Origin: Leptodactylus fallax
Lineage: Eukaryota > Chordata > Amphibia > Anura > Leptodactylidae
Reading direction: 5' to 3'
Length of the DNA stretch: 64,000 nucleotides
NCBI GenBank assembly: GCA_947044405.1
Contig: CAMRHE010000115.1
Location: 868,001 to 932,000, forward strand
The notes under the pieces were generated by a model. The model did not search any database, was not told the origin of the DNA, and worked only from the letters and a program-made list of their open reading frames with translations. Positions 44,359-54,899 of the stretch are shown here, piece by piece. Position numbers and translations under genes: made by a program. Each line of letters begins with the position of its first letter. Position 1 is the first letter of the stretch.

Positions 44359-44526
44359 CTGTTTAAAAGATATATTAGATTAGCCAAAAAGTCTTGTAAG
44401 CAAACATTATAACAACAAAATATCTCATATAAACTTATGTTACTAAGAGAGATAAAGCAACAATATTGTTCAGTACCCAAAGTCTAGAAACCATGAGGGA
44501 GATTTACTAAGAATATGTGCCAGAAT

Positions 44527-44960
44527 TCTGTTTGTAATGATTTTTATTCGAGTTTTTCAAAGATTTACAACAAAACAGCAAGTACAATAAAGAACATGGA
44601 TCAGGGTGAGCCCAAAAGAAAAGCCACCCCATGGGTCAGATCAAATTATTCAGGGAATAGATACAGGCCGTGGAAGTGGAAGGGGCAAGAAGATGAAGAG
44701 GGAAAGTCCACTCAGTCCAACTAATCTGGATTACAAGACCGTTGAGGAGTAAGTCAACCATAGTTGCCACACTTCATGGATAGGTCTTCCTTGTCATGCA
44801 CTGGATTGCAATCCATTGTTTAGCTCCCACCAACTCCAAAGGAATGGTGGATTTTTTCCATGACATGGCAATGTCTATTTTAGCTGCTACAAACAAGAAT
44901 GAGATAAACTTGTGGACATGTTTTGAAGGTTGGAAAAAGTGAGAGACACAGATTAACCAG
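44527..44960 (-). mobile_element. probable LINE 3' end inside the BMP10 intron
   Basis: On the minus strand the sequence ends in AATCATTACAAACAG-like A/T-rich sequence after TTGAAAAACTCGAATAAAAA (a polyadenylation-like AATAAA). It is preceded by about 400 bp typical of L1-like 3' UTRs (TTTGTAGCAGCTAAAATAGA, CATTGCCATGTCATGG). No coding domain is left. Family call by general resemblance. Confidence 0.45.
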
Positions 44961-45039
44961 CGATTGAGTACAGCATATTAGAAATTAGTCTCCAGAACCT
45001 GCAGAACTTGGAATTTGCATCAGAAACTGTCTAGCATGC

Positions 45040-45560
45040 CTTGTGCCCCATTTATCAGATGTTTTAGGCATGGCTTCAAGTGATATAGGTGTGACTTTGT
45101 GGAAAATGGTTGTGACCTAAGATGCTATACCATGCACCAAAAAAGTGCCACATTTTCGCACATTTTTCTGGCATAAACTAAGTCAGTCAGGAGGTATAAA
45201 GTTAGGTTAGACAATCTGATAACGCAGCAGAGTTATCAAACAGCTTCAGATACTTTGATAAATGTAGAACAGTTTAAGACTTTCTAGACTAAATTTGAAC
45301 TGTCTCAAATTTAATACCATGGAAGAGATTTATCAAGTAAAATTCATCAGAATTCTGGCGTAATGTGTTTAAAAAAAATGTCTAACATGCTGTGCAGCAC
45401 ATTTATCAAGTATTTCAGACACTTGTCAGGCACTTGTAAAAAAAAAAGTGGCATGACTTCATTGGAAAGTGGGCTTGGGCCATCCTACTTGAGAAGCAGT
45501 GCTCCCAGTGCTGAAAGCCCACCCCCAGTGCACCAACAGCCTCATTTGACTTCAAAGTTG
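45040..45560. repeat. dispersed ATTTATCA-type repeat pieces
   Basis: GCCCCATTTATCAGATGTTTTAGGC (45050) and GCACATTTATCAAGTATTTCAGAC (45400) are versions of the same block. GAGATTTATCAAGTAAAATTC (45326) is like GAGATTTACTAAGAATATG (44501). Another piece lies at about 56307. Old, diverged repeat of unknown family. Confidence 0.4.
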
Positions 45561-45630
45561 TTTTTGTCCAAATCTACAAAAGTGACATACATAACAGAGG
45601 TATGATGTTCATCAGTGTAATGTGTACTAT

Positions 45631-45748
45631 AATGCAGTGATAGCAAATGAGTATGCCTGGGGGAGGTAGTAGACTCCCTTTACTCCCTTTTACTGTAATG
45701 CAGTGGTAGCAGGTGAGTATGCCTGGGGGAGGTAGTAGACTCCCTTTA
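45631..45748. repeat. tandem duplication with a 66-bp period
   Basis: AATGCAGTGATAGCAAATGA...GACTCCCTTT at 45631 recurs at 45697 with three or so changes. Confidence 0.9.
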
Positions 45749-46029
45749 AATCATACTCTCATGAATAGTCGTACAGTCCAATCTGTGGTAGAAAGCTAGC
45801 AAAGTATTTCTTGACATTTAAGCTAAATAAATGGTTGCTCCAAATTTTATCTTGACTGATTCAGTGGCTCGATTTCCCACATGGCAGCAAGTTATCAGAT
45901 TCAGGTTGAACTCTGCTACTCCTGTATTATGATACTAGAGCCGGAGAAGAGCAGATTGATATAGACACTTGTGGGAGAAGATTTAGTGTAACTAGTACTT
46001 TATTCATGTAAATAATTCATGCTTATCCT

Positions 46030-46245
46030 GGGCTCAGGAGTCCAGTGGGTGGTCCTGCTGAGTGACTCACAGGATTCACTGTATGAGATAGCTGTCAATC
46101 ACTCGTAAGGACGGCCCAGTGGACTATTAAGCTCAAAAAGAGCAAAGATATAAATTAATAAAATACAACTTAACCTGGAACTTTTCCCACTGACCTATAA
46201 GTTACTTTGTTCAGCTCATTTTGCAGTAACCATATTGCCCTAAGA
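46030..46245. repeat. dispersed repeat shared with 49858-50060
   Basis: GGAGTCCAGTGGGTGGTCC..., GTCAATCACTCGTAAGGAC, GCCCAGTGGACT and ACTTTTCCCACTGACCTATA are matched in order by similar blocks at 49861-50040. Copy of the element described at 49745. Confidence 0.6.
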
Positions 46246-48189
46246 TCAGACGGCATATTCAATGTGACGGATTCCCTTTAAAGATGGAATTTGATTAACC
46301 ATGATGGGACATATGGAGACTCCACAATGCCTGATGTGATCACAATACTCATTTACATTTCAAGCAGATTCTTCATTGACTAGAGTTCATAAGATTTGGG
46401 AATGGAAACATTTTAGATACTACAAGATATTATTATTATTACCATCCGTTTTTATTAATAAGGTGCACAATTTGTGCATATCCTACTGAGTACATATTCT
46501 AGTTTTACATCAGATCAGATTTTAGTGGTAAAGTAATTTACATTTCTACTATTGTATCATATTTACTGACAACTCTGCCCTGCCCTGTTTCTGACAACCA
46601 CTGGTTAAGTTGCATTGAATGTATGTTCACTATTCCCTGGCTGACATTTAGAGAGTCGATTCAAGATTCACTCAACTCTAATCAGTGCTAGACTCTATTA
46701 GGTCTTATGGACCTAAACTATGGCAACTATAGCATGTTATGGGTTCATGGTTGACCTCTGTGTGCCTCCGAATTTACACAGAGCTTTTTTCATGGATTCC
46801 TTATGCATTTGCGAAAACAAAATTGCAGCATGGTCAGTCCTGTGTAATATTATGGAGGTATTCCCCTCTAAAAAGATTTTTCTTACCGTAGAATATGGTT
46901 CCCCACAAAGTCACCATATAGCGGGACAAAGTACTTTCCATTACATAGTATGTAGGGACTCCATGTGCCACTATATACAGTCTGTGCACATAGTATTTCC
47001 ATAATGGAGACCTTACTCTAAAGCCAAGGGCTACATCCAGGCATGGAACCCAATGGAGCCCATAAAGCTCTGTTGTTTGTCCATAGGTTAAAATACATGA
47101 ACAACAAGCAAAGTATTAAACAACCTAACATATTCAGATTGTTCATCAAATCTGCTGAATTATTAGTCTGTGACAACCTTGATATGATATGTGTAATATT
47201 CAAGAAAACATAAAGAAGAAATAAGCAAATTAAAACTGATCCACAGGATTTAAGATCAAACTGTGTCTGATAACTAGACATTTCCATCTAAGATGACCAT
47301 CCCCCAAAGTCCCCTTGCACCCTGCACACCCTTGCAGTTGCTAAGAGCAGGTGCCCTGAAATAGTCCATGTGAACAGACAGGTCTGCTTAGTGTCTGTTC
47401 TCACTGCCCCCAGCTCAGTCCCGTGCTGTTAGCACCTTTCCTGCCTGGGAACTTGTGCGCTGAACATTCGCACACTTGTTTGAAGCAGGAGAATGTATGT
47501 ATTTACAACATATGGTTGTGTGCCTTAGATTAAAGCATCTGCAGAATTGTCATGGTGCCATGGATCGTGCATTGTGGAGACTCTTGGTTAACAAATAACA
47601 TACCTTGTGAATTATTAGGCCTTCATCTACTAGTTCTACATGATTTCCATATGCAGGAAATAATTTAGATTAAACTATGTAGTCTGCATATTCAGACTCC
47701 AAAATTGTAGTGCAGACACTTAGAAGGAAATTGTATCTAAGTAGATTATGGATGGTCAAGTCACATAGAGACACAAAGTGGTCTGCCGATTGCTACATGG
47801 CAGTGGGAATGGAAATCATCAGAGTACAAGGTGTCAGACACTCGTTTTATCCAGGTATACCCATCCTATAGAAAAGAATGTTCATCCTTTCTATTGTTGG
47901 TATCTCTGTTCTGAGTTAGAGGGTCCAGATGTTTGTTCTGTTTACCAACTACCCATACTTTGTTGGAGAGAAGACTATTAAGCACCAGTAGTAATGCTGC
48001 ACGGCCTGTTGAGAGAGGGATGTCTGTGTAGATAAAGACCACCTAGGGAGTAGCTGGAAAAGACTTACCAGCAGGTGCTTTCAGCAGCATCAGCAGAGGC
48101 TTTGCTATGTTGGCTTTTTGCGCTATTACTTCTTTTCAGCCATTTTTTAAAAATCTTTATACGCTTTGTATCTTACTGATGTCAACACT

Positions 48190-48533
48190 TTAAAGGGGTT
48201 GTCCAATAGTTTTATTTCTAAGTCTCACGATGAGATAAAAGTATAATGGAGCAGTAGTCAATCACCAGTCCTCTGCTGTTTTGATATCTACCATGTCTTC
48301 ACTGTTCTTTACTTCCTAGTCCCATCTTGACACACAGGAACTGTCCGTGTAACCAATCACTGGCTGAGGTAAGTCACTTGTGTGGTCAGTGATTGGCTGG
48401 GTTGAGACCTGACCAGGATGTAAAGACCATAAGTTCCATGTTAATCTTTGGAATGGAGTGGTTGGGGATCGGTGAGGTGAGTACTGCTTTTTTATATTTT
48501 TTAAACCATTGTGTGCCCAGACATCCCCTTTAA
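48190..48533. repeat. inverted-repeat element, AAAGGGGTTGTCC type
   Basis: TTTAAAGGGGTTGTCCAATAG at the left is mirrored by CCAGACATCCCCTTTAAG at the right. AACCAATCACTGGCTGAGG is mirrored by GGTCAGTGATTGGCTGGG. Non-autonomous. Confidence 0.75.
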
Positions 48534-49535
48534 GTGGATTGGTATGCTATGGAAGACTTACAATATATGTATATGAGTCAGAAACTCAAGAAAATACCCC
48601 ATAAAACATGAAAAGAGTGATGGAGCTGTTAATGTGAGACCAGTAGGGAGTAGTTGGTTGAATATAACAATATATTACCTTGTCTCGCTAGTCTAGGAAA
48701 ATATGTATCGTTGAAAAGCAAACATTAGCAGTCATCAAAATGATAGGCAATGACAATGAGACTGTCTTTGTTAATTAGAATAAATAATTGACCATATAAA
48801 ACTCACAGAAATAAGCTAGCCACTAATGAAGTTTTAATCACAATCAGGTCCTGAGCCTGGAAAAAGAGGGGCCCCGTGTGGTAATTGTTTGGTTAATCGA
48901 GGAGATGGTCACACATCAGCGCTATTACTGTAAACCAGAGGAAGGGGTTTATGACTACAACATGTTTTTGGGAAAAGAGTGTTGTCAGCTGCTGTATACG
49001 CAGTTTGGTTCATTGCGGAATTGGACTGGGGGTGCACTGGATTGATGAAGAGGTGTAAACATATCTAGCAGGTAAATCTGTAATATTATTGCCATCAAAA
49101 AGAAAACATTGAACACAAAATAGTAATTTTGGCTACCAACAAACACAAGAAAAATATAATGTGGAAAAATATACAAAAAAAAAAAAATTAGTTGCCCTTA
49201 CTTTTTGCAGTCTGCAGTGTGTTCAGCATGATCCTGAGTTTCTGACACAAACAGTCTCCTGCTGGTCAGCTCCATCTTTGGCTGGAGACTGATTGATGGG
49301 GTGGGGTTTAGCCAAGGGGTGGGGCTAAATAATATTTTGCTCTGCTTCAGATAGGGCACAGTAGAGGCTCCTGCCAGTTGTCTTATAGACAAACACAGGA
49401 GATAGAGGAGGATAGATACAGCTCAGCTCCTGGATGGAGATTTCTTTTTAGATTTCTCAGTTTTAATTGTAATACGAGATAAAATTGCTGAGATAATATT
49501 TTTTATCCTTGTGCATTTTATGGGTTTAGTGTTCC

Positions 49536-49718
49536 TTTAAAAAAGGTTGTCTGGGCTGGATCCACTGCTGTCCATGGGCTGTGTTTGGTACTGCAGCTCA
49601 GCCTTCTTCACTTGAATCGGGTTGATATGTAATACCAGAAGCATCCTATGAACAAGAGTGGCACTATTTCTAGGAAAAAGCAAGTCCTTTTTTTCTGATC
49701 ATGGACAACCCCTTTAAA
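49536..49718. repeat. inverted-repeat element, AAAGGTTGTC type
   Basis: TTTAAAAAAGGTTGTCTGGG at the left is mirrored by CATGGACAACCCCTTTAAA. The right half (GGCACTATTTCTAGGAAAAA, CCTTTTTTTCTGATCATGGA) is homologous to 52990-53056. Confidence 0.7.
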
Positions 49719-49744
49719 AGTAGCACATCTCAATAATAATACAT

Positions 49745-50110
49745 TCCAGTGTGCAGGCAGCATGTTATAGAGCAGGAGGAGCTGAGCAGATGGACATATA
49801 GTATTCATCATAACTTTAATTTTAATTTTAATCATGCAAACCACTGATTTTTCTTCCTAAGAGTCCAGTGGGTGGTTTTACTGTGATTGACAGTTATCTA
49901 TGTAGGCACACTTGTACAGGGATATAGGAAAGATTGTCAATCACTGAGTAGGACCGCCCACTTAACTTTTAAGCATAGAATGAGCAGAGATTTAAATGAT
50001 TCAAATATAAGTTATACTGAATCTTTTCCCACAAAACTATATATCAATCAGCTCACATCCTCCTGCTCTATAACATGCTGCCTGCAGCTGGAACTGCATT
50101 TTCAATGTAA
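49745..50110. repeat. inverted-repeat element
   Basis: CAGGCAGCATGTTATAGAGC + AGGAGGAGCTGAGC at the left is mirrored by CAGCTCACATCCTCCTGCTC + TATAACATGCTGCCTGCAGC at the right. GAGTCCAGTGGGTGG / GACCGCCCACTTAAC and TTGACAG/GTCAATCACT arms lie inside. About 365 bp. Confidence 0.75.
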
Positions 50111-52499
50111 TACCTTCCCTTTAGTGTACTTTTTTTTTTTTATTTCCCTCCCTTTATTCTTTCAGTTCTGCACAGATCAAGAGTCTTCTCCATCTTAAAA
50201 ATATCAAATTGACCCAACAGCTTTCTTGGAAAATCAAGAGCCAATGTGTACATTCACATGAACATGCAGGGCAAACTGCTGTGAAAAAGTGCTTATGTCA
50301 CGAACAAGTCTAGACCCAAGGGTAACCCATTTTTATGGATCCCTCATAGACTTGAGATTATTGAAGGTTCCATGAAAACGGCCTGGGAAATGCCATGTTC
50401 TATTATTAGATCGGTCACGTGGACTCAGCCGTATGCTGACCATTAAAATAGATATGTAATATGCGTGATCGACTTAATGCCAGGTTGTTAGATTGTTCAT
50501 TTCATTAAATAAGTAGGAAACTCCATTTAGAAGAAATATATTTGCTTTTCATGAGGTTAAGGCCATGCAGGTGAAAACTCTGTATATGTCATATGTCTGT
50601 ATGACTTTTGCTGATTCATAGTATGTGAATTCAACTCCGATTTACGTAAAACTGCACTTTGGCCAAACGGTGGCGCTTTGTGTGGGATTGTCCGTAAGGT
50701 CTACCAGTTACTTTTTATAGAATAGAATGCAGAGTCTCGGAAAATCATTGGTCGCACATAGTTACAGTCTCCACTTGCTGATTCAAAACATTATGGGCAG
50801 GCCTATTTAATGTGATGTGTCATTCCGTCTTAGGAGAGGCTAGTTTTACACTGTTTCCTACTGAGTCAGGCTGCATTGGATTAAAATTCACTGGTCACAA
50901 TGGACTATTAAAAACCACAAGCATATAAAATATCTAATGATGAGTAAAACTTTTTAAATTGTTTCCAACAAGACTTTTTGGGTATATTTAGGTATGTTAA
51001 ATTTGGGTAAATTTTTAACAAGACAAGAAAATACATAAGGTCTCATGATCAAGATAAAGTATCCATATTTAACAAGTTTTCCATTACGTTCTTACAGATT
51101 TATCAGTCAATGGTGGAGCCTAAGTAACACCATTGGTGTCATATCCTTGAAGATAATTGTTGTCTATTAAAGGCTATCCTTCACAGGGATTCACATGATT
51201 AGGATGGACAGCCTCTGTAATGGGAACAGACAAGAATTCATCCCCTAGTGATAGGTTTCCAGACTGTATTTCATCCAACTACTCATTTCACGTGCCAATT
51301 CTCTATAAACGAGACTATGGTTGATACAATGATCCTCACAATCCAACAGAATGTTCTGTTACTCTTAGAAGGTCCTCCTTGGGAATACGGTCTGACGACT
51401 ACAGCTCAGTCCACACACTTTTCCCAAGTCCAATAAAACATATACTAATGAGCTGCAAAAAATGTAATGTGTCAAAAGTAGAAAGACTGGATTTGACAAG
51501 ACTCGGCCTTGGAACATGCACATAAAATCCAGTTTATTATTCACTGACAACCCATAGGGATACTAGTGATGTGTGACGGTAAACAATGAAAAAATTAAAA
51601 TTCCCTATTCCAGTTCTGTCCACAACCCCCTAGACAGTGGAACGTTAGGGGAACGCATAAGTTTCTGGATGTTCCTAGAACATGTGCAATACAATGACCA
51701 TAATCTTTTCTTTGCTTGGTCTACATGGATGTTCCAAGTAAAGGACGCTAATAAAAACTACCCCAGTCTTACGCCATTACCTATGCGATTAAAGACCATT
51801 AGTGGTTTGGGTCCAGGAAAATAATTACTTTAATGAGATTTTGCATGCAAAGAAATAAATATATGATGGCCATGTAAAATATTTATCGAGTGTACTGTAC
51901 TTTTTCAAACATATAGCCCACTGGGGAGCCAGAGAAGTTTAACCATAATTGAAGACAGACGTCCTGTTTGTATATCATACACTAAAGATTTATTCTGGGG
52001 AAAGGCCAGCTTGACTCTGTAAAACACCCTTTGTGTTCTAAAGGGTTACCGAACAAGGGTTAATATATAACTATCCTCCAGTGCGTATTTAAGCTTGTCC
52101 ATAGATATGTAATCTGACAGCGCATATCAAAAATATACCACCCACTAGTCCTACCGTTTAACATAACTCCCTCATCACCCATCTCTATTATTTTCTCAGC
52201 GCGCTGAACATTTATAGGAAATCTCACATTCCTTAATGTAGCTTCTGAAAATAATAGAACAAATCCCTATTTAATCTGGAAAGATTAGAATGAACTATTA
52301 TACTTGTATGTAATGCATGGCAAAATGTTGTGCTTGTGTATGTCACATAACAAGCTAAACTGGCAATGAACAGTATATGCAAACATATAGTAAAAGTATG
52401 CCCCAATGCAAAATCGGTATGAGGGCCCTCCCCTATAAAGTACCATTTAAAATACTGGATTTGTCCGATGTAGCTGGGGGCCTGTAGGCTATCATAAGC
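50111..52499. other. BMP10 intron, no feature recognised
   Basis: AT-rich intronic DNA. Short open frames only; no repeat boundary I can define. Confidence 0.45.
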
Positions 52500-52860
52500 A
52501 CCAAAACCCCAGTGAGACAACTCATCAGCACCCAATCTGACACCAGAATCTATCATCCCAGCCCTGCAGAAAGATAGGTTAACATCACCTAAATCAAACC
52601 TCGTGAATCGGTGCATCCATTGCTGAGATATCAGGGTTTTTAGAGCTTTTGGAGCAACCAGGACAATGTCGTTGCTCCAAAGAAGTAAGTGGAAATACTC
52701 ACATTGCTCCAAAAAGTTCATTTGTCTATTGACTCCATTGGCAATAACTCGCCAATGGAGCCACCAATTCAAAAGGGGGAAGACACTGTTTGATTTAGGT
52801 GACCCTATCTATCTGTAGGACTAGGTTGATATGCTGGGTTCTGCTGACAGACTCCCTTTA
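52500..52860. repeat. imperfect inverted-repeat element
   Basis: AATCTGACACCAGAATCTATC + CAGCCCTGCAGAAAGATAGG is mirrored by CCCTATCTATCTGTAGGAC + GATATGCTGGGTTCTGCTGAC. CACCTAAATCAAAC mirrors GTTTGATTTAGGTG. The 179-codon minus-strand frame across it (52233-52772) is a repeat product. Confidence 0.6.
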
Positions 52861-53058
52861 AAAGATTGTAGTGGATTAGAGAAGGATTTATTTGATCTCA
52901 CAAAACACCACACCTATGGCCTGTGCCATATGCTAAAGCTCCGTATCCTTCACATGAATGAGCTGTGGTGCAATTCCAGGCATATCCTGTACACAACAGT
53001 GGCGCTGTTTCTGGAAAAATGCAGTCTCTTTTTTTCTAATCCTGAACAACACCTTTAG
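52861..53058. repeat. partial AAAGGTTGTC-type element
   Basis: GTGGCGCTGTTTCTGGAAAA, TCTCTTTTTTTCTAATCCTG and AACAACACCTTTAGG match the right half of the element at 49536. Confidence 0.55.
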
Positions 53059-54163
53059 GAGAAGTGTCTTACCTTAAATACTTAAACTTTATGTATAAAG
53101 CTAGATTTGTTTCGGATTATTTTAGTTTAAGAACATTTCCTTTGAAAACTTTAATAAGACCAACTGGATTCCAAGAAAAAAAAAATAAATTGTATTGCAA
53201 ATACAGAGCTGTAACCTCCAGCAAGAAGTTTAGGTGAGGCCTTTCCCACAACAGAATGACTTTTATGTGAGCCTGGAGAGAGATGACTTGATATAAGAGA
53301 TGAGAAGCAGCTGGGACTATTGTATAAAAATCTAAGATAGTTTGAAGGCTTCGCTTTTGTGAGCAAATAAATTGTGAAATGGTTGGATATATTCTACTTT
53401 CATGTCTCTATTCGAGAGAAGTGGGAACTTCAGAGGAACTCTCACGTGTACAAGCCAACTGAGGTTAACTCTTCCATTGCAATTTTTAAAAAAAATTATT
53501 ACAACGTGCATTTCTTGCAGGTTGGGCTGATACATGACTCACATGGGCATCATATATGTTAACTGCGAATTTCTACCAACCCTATTTTGGGATATTCAAC
53601 TATATTTTTGTTATGGTAAATTTCCTTTGTATTTCAGAATGGATATCCATAATATTCCGCTGGGTATAGCATGATATTGTATAATAATTCTAAAATTACT
53701 GCCTATGGAACACTTAAGACTGTACATGAAAAAAAGCAGAACAACTGGAACGAGCAACACACGTGGTCAATCCTTCAGGGATCTTGTTTTATAATGAACC
53801 AATGTCAAAGAGGATCGTGGGATGTCTGCTGTTGTGACAAGTTAAATAATCTGCCCCTTTTCTGGTCCATACAGTTTGCCCAGACAACACCATATGCATC
53901 ATCTCAAGAGCTCCTCCGTGCATGGTTGCCGTCATTTAAGAAGACACATTCTAGAACTAGCAAGAACATTTCATTTCCTAAATGATTTCATTGCCAAGGA
54001 AACATAGAACAGAAAACGTTAAGAGAAGTATAACAATTCCAAAAATAGAACTAAATTTCCCCAAACCTTACGTTTTAGAAAATTTTGGATGAAATAATTC
54101 TTTTGGACTATTTTGTGAAAAATGTGAATAAATGCTCCAAGTAAGTTTATATCTGTGTCTTAC
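53059..54163. other. BMP10 intron, no feature recognised
   Basis: AT-rich intronic sequence next to exon 1; no repeat or coding region supported. Confidence 0.45.
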
Positions 54164-54482
54164 CTTCATTTTTGAAGCTGCGTACAATGTTGGCTGAAGG
54201 CATTGTGGTTCTGTCCATTGCAAACTTGTTGTAGAGTTCCAGCATATACTCTGGTGGCTCCACTTTGACAGGTGCCTGCATTGGGATCCCGGAAAGGTTT
54301 AAGGTCTTCAAGAAGTCGTCTTTCATAGTTTCCAGCAAGGAGTTGAAATCGACCCCATCCTGCTCCGAGAGGACTTCGTCATATAAAGGCAAATCGTCTT
54401 CCAAGCCCATGATGGGACTAGTCGAAACGCAATGCACCAGTAAGCTTAGGACCACGTATACCCGCAGGGAGATGGGATCCAT
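54164..54482 (-). CDS. BMP10: bone morphogenetic protein 10, coding exon 1
   Basis: Starts at ATG 54482-54480 and ends at the donor G|GTAAGA, giving 106 codons plus one base. The start is preceded by no other in-frame ATG in the near upstream sequence I inspected. Residues 1 to about 21 are a signal peptide (hydrophobic [12 protein letters not shown]), with cleavage likely near CVST-SP. The prodomain begins with an acidic stretch and [11 protein letters not shown], then the helix [15 protein letters not shown] (N62 is a glycosylation site), [13 protein letters not shown] and [13 protein letters not shown]. In other TGF-beta ligands the first prodomain helix and latency loop sit here; BMP10 prodomain is known to keep the ligand weakly latent. 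Everything needed is present; no break. Confidence 0.96.
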
Positions 54483-54860
54483 GTTCAGCGACTGCTTCTG
54501 CTCCTGAATAATCTCAGCTGCCAGTGGTGTCTGGTGTGTCTGTTTTAATCTCTTGAGAGGACAGTCCTTTTGTCATCTGCAGTTGACAAGTATGGAAACA
54601 CTCATCTGAAACTTGTGACCATTCTCTCTCACACATACACACTCCTTACTCTCTCCCTCCCTCTCTTCTTCCCTTTCAAAAACGCCAGGTTTCTCTAATT
54701 TGATAACATGTCCCTACAGCATCCCTGCTTCCCTTATCTCCCACACTCCAAGCGTCTCACCAGATTTCGCTGCTATCTCAGAATCCCACTTTTCCTAATG
54801 AGCATTTTGTAAACATTTCCATATTCTGACACTGCCTGTGAGATAGGCCAATTTTTCTCT
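54483..54860 (-). promoter_or_regulatory. BMP10: candidate BMP10 promoter and 5' UTR region with GATA motifs
   Basis: Immediately upstream of the start codon. GATA cores lie at about 54702 (TGATAA), 54734 (TTATC), 54774 (TATC) and 54842 (GATA), that is four in about 145 bp, and an AAGTG (Nkx2-like) motif lies between them. BMP10 is a heart gene under cardiac transcription factors in known species, so the cluster is plausible. GATA motifs are common by chance; no clear TATA box or start site is seen. Confidence 0.35.
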
Positions 54861-54899
54861 CTGCTCAAGAGGAAAAAAAAAAAAAAAAGTTTGCCCTTG

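Larger units (their letters stand above)
44359..54163 (-). other. BMP10: BMP10 intron 1
   Basis: 9805 bp between donor G|GTAAGA (54163) and acceptor AAACAG| (44359), phase 1. It holds a LINE-like 3' end, several inverted-repeat elements and dispersed repeats (listed). No other gene is seen inside. A single intron splitting the prodomain is the known BMP10 layout. Confidence 0.9.

Noticed and set aside
43786..44383. Plus-strand open frames over BMP10 exon 2
   Set aside because: Antisense shadows of a clearly conserved coding exon.
52233..52772. 179-codon minus-strand frame in the BMP10 intron
   Set aside because: Covers an imperfect inverted repeat; no domain or splice signals, and nothing suggests an extra BMP10 exon.
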